Of a DNA stretch of 12,162 nucleotides, positions 6,168 through 12,162 are shown one piece after another. The position numbers and the translations under genes were made by a program. The stretch is from positions 1-12,162 of the forward strand of contig JANNKM010000262.1 of the NCBI GenBank assembly GCA_031396305.1. Direction: 5' to 3'. Below the pieces are notes generated by a model. That model ran no database searches. It saw only the letters and a list, made by a program, of their open reading frames with translations, and was not told the DNA's origin. This DNA is from JAEMQF01 sp031396305 (lineage in GTDB: Bacteria; Pseudomonadota; Gammaproteobacteria; Burkholderiales; Burkholderiaceae_C). The first letter of the stretch is position 1, and the number at the start of each line of letters is the position of its first letter.

Positions 6168-7280
6168 CTACCCGGTGGCCTTGCCGAACTGCCGCAAGGC
6201 CGCGGGCGTGGGCGTTGTCCCGGCGCCGGGTTCCTGCGGGAGCTTGAACCAGCCCTCCATCACCTCGGCCGGATCGGTGAAGCAGTCCTTGATCCACGGG
6301 ATGTATTCGAGCACGGCGATCGCCGGATGCGCGTAGGCCAGGTGCACATGCACCTGGCTCATGTCGCCCGCGTGCGGCGCGACCGGCAGGCGCAGCGCAT
6401 GCGCCATCTCGCATACGCGCAGTACGTCGGTGATGCCGGCCATGCGTGTTACGTCGGGCTGCACCCAGTGAATCGCTTGCTGGGCGAAGAATTCGGCGAA
6501 GGCGTCGGTGGTGTAGAGCTGTTCGCCCAGCGCGACGGGGATGCTTGTCGAGCGCGCGAGCTGGGCGTGGCCTTTCACGTCGTCGTACCACAGCGGTTCC
6601 TCGAACCAGTACACGTCCAGGTCTTCGGCGGCGCGACAAAAGCGCTGGCAGGTCGGCAGGTCCCACTTGCCGTTGCCGTCGATCGCCAGCGTCACGCCAG
6701 CGCCGACGGCGTTGCGCACGGCGGCGAGTCGATTCAAGTCGCGTGTGAGTTCCGACCCCACCTTGATCTTGATGCCAGTAAAACCTTGATCCACCGCGCT
6801 GCGCGCGCCGCGCAGCAGCGCGTCGTCGCTCAAACTGAGCCAGCCGATGTCGGTGTTGTAGGCCCGAACCTTCTCGCGCGCCCGGCCGCCGAGCAATTTC
6901 CACAGCGGCTGCTGCGCGGCTTTGGCCTTCACGTCCCACAGCGCGACGTCGACCGCCGCATGCGCCAGCGTCGTGATGCCGGCGCGGCCGACCCACTGCA
7001 GCGCCGGATGGCGCGCGATTGCCCACCACAACCGTGTGATGTCGCGCGCGTCTTCGCCGATCAGCAGAGGTGCCAGGCACGTCGCGATGCAGCGCGTGAT
7101 CAACTGGTCGCTCGCGAGATGCGCATGCGTTCCGGTGTAGCCCCAGCCGCTCAGGCCGCCCTCGACATCGATGCGCGCGCCCACCACACCCCAGTGCGAC
7201 ACCGTGTGCGTGCTGTCGGCGATCTGCGTGCCGGTGACTGGCACATGCAGGATGAACGGGGTGACGGCTTCGATGCGCAT
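6168..7280 (-). CDS. Mandelate racemase/muconate lactonizing-like enzyme (enolase superfamily), probable sugar-acid dehydratase
   Basis: The protein has 370 residues, full length for the mandelate racemase group. The N-terminal capping domain includes DSTHTVSHWGVVGARI and GWGYTGTHAH. The barrel has the full catalytic set: K171-x-K173 (GIKIKVG), metal ligands D201 (AIDGNGKW), E227 (FEEP) and E253 (LGEQ), and a D276 (QPDVTRMAGIT) with H303 (APHAGD) dyad; E325 is a candidate distal acid. This set abstracts the proton next to a carboxylate, and in sugar-acid members eliminates water to give a 2-keto-3-deoxy acid. The substrate cannot be read from these residues. Its place among erythronate genes and behind an SDR gene suggests an aldonate. 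The ATG at 7280 begins the usual MRIEAVTPFILHVP. It lies 55 bases after the SDR gene and 8 bases before the DUF1415 start. Confidence 0.85.
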   Translation of the reverse strand: MRIEAVTPFILHVPVTGTQIADSTHTVSHWGVVGARIDVEGGLSGWGYTGTHAHLASDQLITRCIATCLAPLLIGEDARDITRLWWAIARHPALQWVGRAGITTLAHAAVDVALWDVKAKAAQQPLWKLLGGRAREKVRAYNTDIGWLSLSDDALLRGARSAVDQGFTGIKIKVGSELTRDLNRLAAVRNAVGAGVTLAIDGNGKWDLPTCQRFCRAAEDLDVYWFEEPLWYDDVKGHAQLARSTSIPVALGEQLYTTDAFAEFFAQQAIHWVQPDVTRMAGITDVLRVCEMAHALRLPVAPHAGDMSQVHVHLAYAHPAIAVLEYIPWIKDCFTDPAEVMEGWFKLPQEPGAGTTPTPAALRQFGKATG

Positions 7281-7335
7281 GGCTCATCGTAACGCCGCCA
7301 CGGTGGCAGGCCTGCGCTCGGCCATCATGCGCAGT

Positions 7336-8088
7336 TCAGTACGTGGCCCTTCCGCCGGACAAGTCGAACACCGCGCCGGTGCTGAATGAACAGTCGGAGG
7401 ACGATAGCCACGCCACCATCGCCGCGACTTCGTCGACGCCGAGGAAACGCGCCATCGGAATTTTCGAGAGCATGAAGTCGATGTGCTGCTGCGTCATCGA
7501 ATCGAACATGCCGGTCTTGGCGGCCGCCGGGGTGATGGCGTTGACGAGCACGCCTTTGGTGGCGAGCTCCTTGCCGAGCGACTTGGTGAGTGCGATCACG
7601 CCAGCCTTGGACGCGCTGTAGTGGGACGCGTTCGGATTGCCTTCCTTGCCCGCCACCGATGCGATGTTGACGATGCGGCCGTAGCCCTTGGCGACCATGT
7701 GCGGCACGATGGCGCGACACGTGAGGTAAGGGGCGATCAGGTTCACTTCGATGACGCGGCGCCACACCGCGGGGTCGAGCTCCCATGTCGTGCCGTTGCC
7801 ACCGGTGATGCCGGCGTTGTTCAGCAGGATGTCGACGCGCTTGTGCTCGGCGATCACACGTGCCGTGGCCTCGCTCACCGCCTTCTCGTCGGTCAGTTCG
7901 ACGACGGCGGTGTAGGCGGGGCCGATGCTCAATAATTTTTCGTGCGCCTCGGGGAGCTTGACGGCATCGATGTCCCACAGCACCACACTCGCGCCGCAGC
8001 GCAGCATGCGCTCGGCGCAGGCGTAGCCTATGCCCTGGGCGCCGCCGGTGATGACAGCGATGCGCCCGGTCAAATCAATCTGGTTCAT
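7336..8088 (-). CDS. Short-chain dehydrogenase/reductase, probably NAD-dependent and acting on a sugar acid
   Basis: The protein has 250 residues, a classical SDR. Cofactor site TGGAQGIG (14-21); D39 in VLWDID at the end of strand 2 points to NAD over NADP. NNAG is at 90-93, and catalytic N116, S144 (NIASVAG) and Y157-x-x-x-K161 (YSASK) are all present. The C terminus ends FDLSGGRATY, typical of sugar or polyol dehydrogenases. The start ATG overlaps the stop of denD as ATGA (8085-8088), so the two are translationally coupled. Followed by an enolase-family dehydratase, it recalls dehydratase plus SDR pairs of non-phosphorylating fucose, rhamnose and lyxonate routes, where the SDR oxidises the 2-keto-3-deoxy acid. 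No cleavage enzyme for such a product is present in the window. Substrate unknown. Confidence 0.85.
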   Translation of the reverse strand: MNQIDLTGRIAVITGGAQGIGYACAERMLRCGASVVLWDIDAVKLPEAHEKLLSIGPAYTAVVELTDEKAVSEATARVIAEHKRVDILLNNAGITGGNGTTWELDPAVWRRVIEVNLIAPYLTCRAIVPHMVAKGYGRIVNIASVAGKEGNPNASHYSASKAGVIALTKSLGKELATKGVLVNAITPAAAKTGMFDSMTQQHIDFMLSKIPMARFLGVDEVAAMVAWLSSSDCSFSTGAVFDLSGGRATY

Positions 8089-9104
8089 TTCAGCATGCCT
8101 TGCAGCGTGGTCTGGGCATTCGGCGAATTCCGGCAGTCGTCGATGTACTGGCGCACGATGTCGGCAAAGCTCGCCGCCGGCTTCAAGCCCAGATGCGTGG
8201 CGCGCGCGAATGTCGCGCCCTTCGGCCAGTTGGCGACGATGCCCGCGATGCGTTCGTCACGCACGTAGCGCACGCGTTCGCGGACCTTCTTCCCCGCCAC
8301 GCTCTCGAGCGCGGCGAGCATGTCGCCGACGCGCACGTTCAATGCCGGCAGGTTCAGCGCGAGGCGGCCGCCCAGCTCGGTGCGGCTCGCCTCGAAGACG
8401 CGGATCAGCCCATCGATCGTGAGCGCGGGCGACGACACCGGGTGCGATACGTCCATGTCCACCGGAAGAATGGCTTCTTCGCCCGCGAGGGGCTCGCGGA
8501 TGATTCCCGAGAAGAACGACGACGCGGCGCCGTTCGGCCTGCCGGGGCGCACCGTCACCGTCATCAGGCGCGCGCTGCGCCCGTCGATGTAGCCTTTGCG
8601 CGTGTAGTCGGAAATCAAATGCTCGCAGATGAGTTTTTGCGTGCCATAGCTGGTTTGCGGCGCCGGCAGGGTGTCGTCGCCCACAAGCGGGGGCATGGGC
8701 ACGCTGACGTCCGGCCCGAACACCGCCACTGAACTCGAGAACACGACCCGCGGCACAGCGCCGCCACCCACGACGTTCAAGCGCAATGCGTCGAGCAGGG
8801 CGCGTGTGCTGTCGAGATTGGAGCGCAGGCCGAGTTCGAAGTCGGCTTCGCATTCGCCCGACACCGCCGAAGCGAGGTGGAACACGCCGTCAAAGCCTTC
8901 TTCGCGAAGCTGCGCGCATTGCGTCAGCAGTGCGCCGGTGCGCGCCTGCACGCGCGAATCGGCGAGCAGCTCGGGGCGTGGTGCCACCTGGTCGGCCAGA
9001 ACGATGCTGTGAATTTTTTGGCCGGCGAGTTGGCCGCGGGCGAGCAGCGCGCTGGCCAGACGCGAGCCGACGAATCCGCCGCCGCCGGTGATCAGGAGTT
9101 TCAT
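8085..9104 (-). CDS. denD: D-erythronate dehydrogenase (DenD), extended SDR of the NAD-dependent epimerase family
   Basis: The protein has 339 residues. It has a Rossmann motif TGGGGFVG (6-13), acidic D38 near the end of strand 2 (IVLADQ), FHLASAVSGECEADFELG (75-92) and S123-S125 (FSSSVAVFG). The catalytic Y153-x-x-x-K157 lies in TSYGTQK, followed by VTVRPGRPNGAASSFFSGIIREPLAGEE (184-210). The last segment and the VSGEAEADFDLG-like stretch are typical of DenD proteins rather than sugar-nucleotide epimerases. DenD oxidises D-erythronate with NAD to 2-oxo-tetronate, the first step of the four-carbon acid route. It starts 3 bases after otnI (TGA-CCC-ATG), with AGGG about 8 bases before its ATG, and its stop overlaps the SDR start by 4 bases. 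The 15-residue tail after RQYIDD is not conserved in members I know. Function is well supported by family and by the neighbouring otn genes. Confidence 0.85.
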   Translation of the reverse strand: MKLLITGGGGFVGSRLASALLARGQLAGQKIHSIVLADQVAPRPELLADSRVQARTGALLTQCAQLREEGFDGVFHLASAVSGECEADFELGLRSNLDSTRALLDALRLNVVGGGAVPRVVFSSSVAVFGPDVSVPMPPLVGDDTLPAPQTSYGTQKLICEHLISDYTRKGYIDGRSARLMTVTVRPGRPNGAASSFFSGIIREPLAGEEAILPVDMDVSHPVSSPALTIDGLIRVFEASRTELGGRLALNLPALNVRVGDMLAALESVAGKKVRERVRYVRDERIAGIVANWPKGATFARATHLGLKPAASFADIVRQYIDDCRNSPNAQTTLQGMLK

Positions 9105-9107
9105 GGG

Positions 9108-9920
9108 TCAGTCCCTTTGCTGTGGTTTGTAGGGTTGGAACCAAGTCAGGCCCGCCGAGGTGCCGGCCTTCGGGCGGTACTCGCAGCCGACGAAGCCGTC
9201 CCACTTCAGCTCATCGAGCAGGCTGAACAGGTAAGGATGGAACAGCTCGCCTCGATCGGGTTCGTTGCGATCGGGCACGCCGGCAATCTGGAAATGCCCC
9301 ACCCGACCGCGGTGCTGCGGGTCGGCCAGGTACTTGCGAATCTTCATCGCCACGTCGCCTTCGACGATCTGGCAGTGGTACAGATCCATTTGCACGAGCA
9401 GATTCGGCGCGCCGATTTCGCGGATGATTTCGTGCGCATGATCCTGGCGGTTCAGGAAGTAGCCGGGAACGTCGCGCGTATTGATGGGCTCCAGCAGGAT
9501 CTGCACGCCGACCTGGGCCGCTTCCTTGGCCGCCCAGGCGAGGTTGGCGATGTAGGTGGCGCGGTGAGTCGCGCGATCAGCGCCCTCGGGCAGCACGCCG
9601 GCCATCAAGTGCACGCGCGTGCAGCCCAGTGCCTGCGCATAGGGCAGGGCTTGCTCCAGCACGCCTGCGCGAAACTGCGCTTCGCGGCCGGGCAGGCTGG
9701 CCAGACCGCGCTCGCCTTTGTCCCATTCGCCCGGGGGGCCGTTGAACAGCGCCTGCGTCAGCCGATGGGCCTTCAGGCGTTTCGCGATCTCCAGTTTGTC
9801 GAAGGCGTAGGGGAACAGATACTCCACCGCCGTGAAGCCGTCAGCCGCGGCGGCGGCGAAGCGTTCGAGGAAATCGACCTCGGTGTACATCATCGACAGG
9901 TTGGCGGCAAAGCGTGGCAT
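9108..9920 (-). CDS. otnI: 2-oxo-tetronate isomerase (OtnI), hydroxypyruvate isomerase family
   Basis: The protein has 270 residues in the xylose-isomerase-like TIM-barrel family of Hyi. The N terminus is the usual MPRFAANLSMMYTEVDFLERF, followed by GFTAVEYLFPYAF and FNGPPGEWDKGERGLASLPGRE. Metal and catalytic positions expected for Hyi-type enzymes are present: E144 (LLEPIN), D179 and H182 (QMDLYHCQ), Q211 (GHFQIAGVPDRNEPD) and E247 (GCEYRP). In the erythronate pathway OtnI converts 2-oxo-tetronate to 3-oxo-tetronate; true hydroxypyruvate isomerases look much alike, and the denD/otnK/otnC context decides the call. The ATG at 9920 is chosen for the family N terminus and a GGAGAG (9930-9935) 9 bases upstream; the longer open frame to 10172 lies inside otnC. 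It lies 19 bases after otnC and 3 bases before denD. Confidence 0.88.
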   Translation of the reverse strand: MPRFAANLSMMYTEVDFLERFAAAAADGFTAVEYLFPYAFDKLEIAKRLKAHRLTQALFNGPPGEWDKGERGLASLPGREAQFRAGVLEQALPYAQALGCTRVHLMAGVLPEGADRATHRATYIANLAWAAKEAAQVGVQILLEPINTRDVPGYFLNRQDHAHEIIREIGAPNLLVQMDLYHCQIVEGDVAMKIRKYLADPQHRGRVGHFQIAGVPDRNEPDRGELFHPYLFSLLDELKWDGFVGCEYRPKAGTSAGLTWFQPYKPQQRD

Positions 9921-9939
9921 GGCTGTGTTCTCTCCGTGG

Positions 9940-10605
9940 TTACCAGGATGCGCCGAAGGCACTGCGCAACTCTTCGATCTGCGCTTCGCCGAGCGGCGTG
10001 GGGCGAGGTTCGGACAAGAGCCAGAGCTTGGCGGTTTCTTCGAGCTCTTCAAGCGTGGCCATCGCCGCGCCGGGGGATTGATGCCAGACGTTCGGGCCGA
10101 GCCGCTCGTGCAAGACGGCATGCAGCACGTGGCCGCGTTGCCGCGCGGCGGTGATGGCGCGCACCACGTCATCGGCCAGCGCCGGGTCGCCGGGGCGCCG
10201 GTAAGGGATGAGCGGCACGTGGCCGACCTTCATCACAAAGTAGGGTGTGATCGGCGGCAGCGCGTCAGCGCCGCGGCATATCCCCGACAGAGTCAGCGCG
10301 ACAAGGTGCGTCGAGTGCGTATGGATCACGCATTGCGCGCTGGCGTCGGCGGCGTAGATGGCGCGGTGCAGCGCCAGCGTCTTGCTCGCGCGCGCGCCGC
10401 TCACCTGCTGGCCGTCGGCGTTGACCTGCGCCAGCGCGTCGGCTTGCAGAAAGCCCAGGCATGCGTCGGTGGGCGTGATCAGGAAGCCGCGCCCTTCGGC
10501 GAGGCGCACACTGATGTTGCCGGATGTCGCGTGCACATAGCCGCGTTCAAACAGGGAGCGGCCGACGCGGCAAATCTCGTCGCGCCATGCGGCATCAGGC
10601 GCCAT
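9940..10605 (-). CDS. otnC: Class II aldolase family protein, OtnC-like 3-oxo-tetronate 4-phosphate decarboxylase with a variant active site
   Basis: The protein has 221 residues from ATG 10605; a GTG two codons earlier (10611) is also possible. Family marks: SGNIS (28-32), FLITPTDACLGFL, HTHS with H95 and H97 as zinc ligands, LPPITPYFVMKVGHVPLIPYRRPGD (117-140) and LEELEETAKLWLL. OtnC decarboxylates 3-oxo-tetronate 4-phosphate to dihydroxyacetone phosphate. Two usual site residues are missing: the glutamate after the lysine in the P/A-S-K-E motif is T76 (ASKTLALH), and the NHGP element that gives the third zinc histidine reads ERLGP (167-171), with leucine in the histidine position. H166 lies three residues before and might substitute. 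The frame is intact and the rest well conserved, so this looks like a subfamily rather than decay. It overlaps the otnK 3' end by 11 bases and precedes otnI by 19. Confidence 0.8.
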   Translation of the reverse strand: MAPDAAWRDEICRVGRSLFERGYVHATSGNISVRLAEGRGFLITPTDACLGFLQADALAQVNADGQQVSGARASKTLALHRAIYAADASAQCVIHTHSTHLVALTLSGICRGADALPPITPYFVMKVGHVPLIPYRRPGDPALADDVVRAITAARQRGHVLHAVLHERLGPNVWHQSPGAAMATLEELEETAKLWLLSEPRPTPLGEAQIEELRSAFGASW

Positions 10606-11872
10606 GCACACTCATTCTCAGCGCGTCGGAGAAGAAATCCGGCCCGCCGAAATTGCCCGACTTCAGTGCCAGCCACAGCGGCCGGCCTTGCGCCTGCGTC
10701 CACGGCACACCCGCGCAGATGCTCGGGCCGATGTGCAATGCCTCGACGCGCAATGCCTGTACCACGGCTCCGGAAGTTTCGCCACCGGCGACGACCAGGC
10801 GCTGCACGCCGCTTTCAATGAGGCGCCGCGCGATTTGCGCCAGGGCGCCCTCGACCAATGCGCCGGCGTGCGCCATGCCCAGTTCGGTTTGCACCGCCTC
10901 GAGCTCAGCCACACCCGTCGTGGCGTAGATCAGCACCGGCCCGCGGTCGAGCCGTTCGCGTGCCCAGTTCACCGCCCGGTCCACCACCGGTTCGGCGCGC
11001 GCCAGCGCGCGCGGGTCGATCGCCATCGCCGGCTGGCCGGAATTGCGCCACGCGTCGACCTGGGCATTGGTTGCGGTAGAACACGAGCCCGAAACCACCG
11101 CGGCGCGACCGGCCATTCGGTCCAGCAGCGCCGCCTTCGGGTCGGGGGTGAGCCAACCGCGCTCCCGATAGACCTTGGGCAGGCCCAGCGCCAGGCCGGA
11201 TCCGGCAGTGACCAGCGGCAGGTCGGCACAGGCCTGCGCCAGCACATGCAGGTCGGCGTCGGCCAGGCAATCGGCAATCGCGACGCGCACGCCCTGGGCC
11301 TTCAAGGCGTTCATCCCCGCCTGCACGGCTGCCGCGCCTTGCGCCACCACGTCATGGCGCACCAAGCCCACGCGTTCGGCAAACTGCGACTGCAGCACGC
11401 GCACCAGGTTCGAGTCGCGCATCGGCGTTAGCGGGTGGTTGCGCATGCCTGAATCGGAAAGCAACTGATCGCCGACGAACAAGTGGCCGCGGTAGATGGT
11501 GCGGCCGTTCACCGGGAACGCCGGACAGGCGATCGTGAAATCGGTGTCCAAGGCTTGCATCAGCGCGTCGATCACCGGGCCGATGTTGCCCTTGGCCGTG
11601 GAGTCGAAGGTCGAGCAGTACTTGAAGTAAATGCGCCGCGCCCCCGCGCCGCGTAACCAGTGCAGCGCCGCCAGCGACATGCGCACCGCGTCGTCGGCAG
11701 GCGCGGTGCGTGACTTCAGGGCGACGACCACGGCGTCCGCGTCAGGCACGCCGGTCTCGGGTACGCCGATCGTGAGCAGGGTGCGCATGCCCGCCTGCAC
11801 GAGCATGCCGGCGACATCGGTCGCTCCGGTGAAGTCGTCGGCGATCACGCCGAGCACGATGCGCTTGTTCAT
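10595..11872 (-). CDS. otnK: 3-oxo-tetronate kinase (OtnK), DUF1537 four-carbon acid sugar kinase
   Basis: The protein has 425 residues, full length for the two-domain DUF1537 kinases. The N-terminal substrate domain starts with ADDFTGATD (11-19), then KYCSTFDST (84-92) and ACPAFPVNGRTIYRGHLFV (115-133). The C-terminal nucleotide domain has TAGSGLALG (222-230), VSGSCSTATNAQ (260-271), AGGETSGAV (362-370) and LKSGNFGGPDFF (403-414). It phosphorylates 3-oxo-tetronate at C4 with ATP, making the OtnC substrate. Related DUF1537 kinases act on threonate or erythronate, so the exact acid rests on context: with denD and otnI, 3-oxo-tetronate is the best fit. The ATG at 11872 is chosen because VLGVIADDFTGA follows at once. 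It overlaps the regulator stop as ATGA, so the kinase is coupled to the regulator. The open frame to 11968 is a shadow of the regulator. Confidence 0.92.
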   Translation of the reverse strand: MNKRIVLGVIADDFTGATDVAGMLVQAGMRTLLTIGVPETGVPDADAVVVALKSRTAPADDAVRMSLAALHWLRGAGARRIYFKYCSTFDSTAKGNIGPVIDALMQALDTDFTIACPAFPVNGRTIYRGHLFVGDQLLSDSGMRNHPLTPMRDSNLVRVLQSQFAERVGLVRHDVVAQGAAAVQAGMNALKAQGVRVAIADCLADADLHVLAQACADLPLVTAGSGLALGLPKVYRERGWLTPDPKAALLDRMAGRAAVVSGSCSTATNAQVDAWRNSGQPAMAIDPRALARAEPVVDRAVNWARERLDRGPVLIYATTGVAELEAVQTELGMAHAGALVEGALAQIARRLIESGVQRLVVAGGETSGAVVQALRVEALHIGPSICAGVPWTQAQGRPLWLALKSGNFGGPDFFSDALRMSVHGA

Positions 11873-12162
11873 GCGGGAAGTGTCCTGATCGTCCTGGTCC
11901 TGGCGGTCCTGCCGATTCTTGCACCAACCTGGCCTGGCTGAAGCGTGCCGCCGTTCTCCAACCGCCACTGTCCGCGCCGCAGGTGCTCCGTCGCGCAGCG
12001 CCGCGCGCCTTCGACGTCGCGCGCCGCGATGGCCTCGACGATGGCGCGGTGTTCGGCGCGCACCTGCTGCAGAAAGTCCGGGTGCCGTGCTTCGTTGCTC
12101 TTCGTGACGCGCATCGCCTCGCGCAGGTACTGCTCGAGGAATCCGAGCAGCCGGGCGAACTG
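11869..12162 (-). CDS. GntR-family transcriptional regulator, C-terminal part of an FCD ligand-binding domain (5' part beyond the window)
   Basis: The frame is open from the right edge and ends with TGA at 11869-11871, giving the last 97 residues. The helical piece RHPDFLQQVRAEHRAIVEAIAARDVEGARRCATEHL is typical of the end of an FCD domain. The two histidines visible (in AEHRA and TEHLR) are at the places where FCD regulators bind metal near the effector. The DNA-binding winged helix is outside the window. FCD regulators usually repress sugar-acid operons and respond to a pathway acid; being first in this operon implies autoregulation, and an operator should lie beyond 12162. After WRLENGG the protein has a tail ending RTARTRTIRTLPA, encoded by four AGGAC repeats, which is not part of the domain. 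The stop overlaps the otnK ATG by 4 bases. Confidence 0.85.
   Translation of the reverse strand, partial: QFARLLGFLEQYLREAMRVTKSNEARHPDFLQQVRAEHRAIVEAIAARDVEGARRCATEHLRRGQWRLENGGTLQPGQVGARIGRTARTRTIRTLPA
11882..11911. repeat. Four GTCCTG repeats (CAGGAC on the coding strand) at the regulator/otnK junction
   Basis: GTCCTG occurs at 11882, 11891, 11897 and 11906, spaced 9, 6 and 9 bases, all multiples of three. On the - strand each gives AGGAC in frame and encodes an Arg-Thr pair in the tail of the regulator. The copy nearest otnK puts AGGA about 10 bases before its ATG, so it may serve as its ribosome binding site. Confidence 0.55.

Noticed and set aside
5557..7287. A 576-codon open frame on the - strand that covers the enolase-family gene and DUF1415.
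   Set aside because: Only the last 200 codons match a family (DUF1415). The first part is arginine-, alanine- and histidine-rich and is a shifted frame of a well-conserved enolase-superfamily protein.
6327..7292. A 321-codon open frame on the + strand opposite the enolase-family gene.
   Set aside because: Antisense shadow rich in His, Arg and Val, with no motif; the opposite strand encodes a full catalytic set.
10093..10107. A possible sequencing frameshift or decay in otnC that turns NHGP into ERLGP.
   Set aside because: The other two frames here do not restore an NHG motif, there is no stop, and the flanking PNVW and EELEETAKL motifs are in the same frame. A natural variant is simpler.
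8877..10154. A 425-codon open frame on the + strand opposite denD, otnI and otnC.
   Set aside because: It lies antisense to three strongly recognised genes, has no recognisable domain, and has the composition expected of GC-rich antisense frames.

Overview
The window is GC-rich, densely packed chromosomal DNA. The gene families seen (DUF3014, DUF1415, DUF2726, a short secreted FKBP isomerase, a CNNM/CorC-type protein and a denD/otn operon) suggest a betaproteobacterium, most likely of the Burkholderiales. That placement is an inference from family content and base composition; there is no rRNA gene to confirm it. I see no insertion sequence, integrase, CRISPR array, tRNA or prophage gene.

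Left part, 1-4448: unrelated housekeeping and envelope genes. On the + strand, the C-terminal end of a CorC/HlyC-domain protein enters from the left edge. It is followed on the - strand by a membrane-anchored DUF2726 protein, a non-coding stretch of about 300 bases with two strong hairpins, a periplasmic FKBP-type prolyl isomerase and a small outer-membrane-barrel-like protein. A divergent intergenic region (2547-2839) carries three tandem 16-base units and competing hairpins. It leads into a + strand two-helix membrane protein of unknown function, whose end overlaps the end of a - strand DUF3014 protein.

Right part, 4554-12162: one long - strand gene train, read from right to left. The order is GntR/FCD regulator (cut by the right edge), otnK, otnC, otnI, denD, an SDR dehydrogenase, an enolase-superfamily acid-sugar dehydratase, a DUF1415 protein and a PLP-dependent threonine/hydroxyaspartate-type dehydratase. 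The first six genes are joined by overlaps of 4 or 11 bases or gaps of 3 and 19 bases. A 55-base gap precedes the enolase-family gene, an 8-base gap precedes DUF1415, and a 34-base gap precedes the PLP enzyme.

How the genes work together: DenD, OtnI, OtnK and OtnC match the known D-erythronate catabolic route. D-erythronate is oxidised to 2-oxo-tetronate, isomerised to 3-oxo-tetronate, phosphorylated at C4, and decarboxylated to dihydroxyacetone phosphate. The SDR and the enolase-superfamily dehydratase are not needed for that route and suggest a second sugar-acid substrate or an upstream feeder branch. The OtnC homologue departs from the canonical class II aldolase site at two key positions. 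The operon promoter and any transporter genes must lie beyond position 12162.
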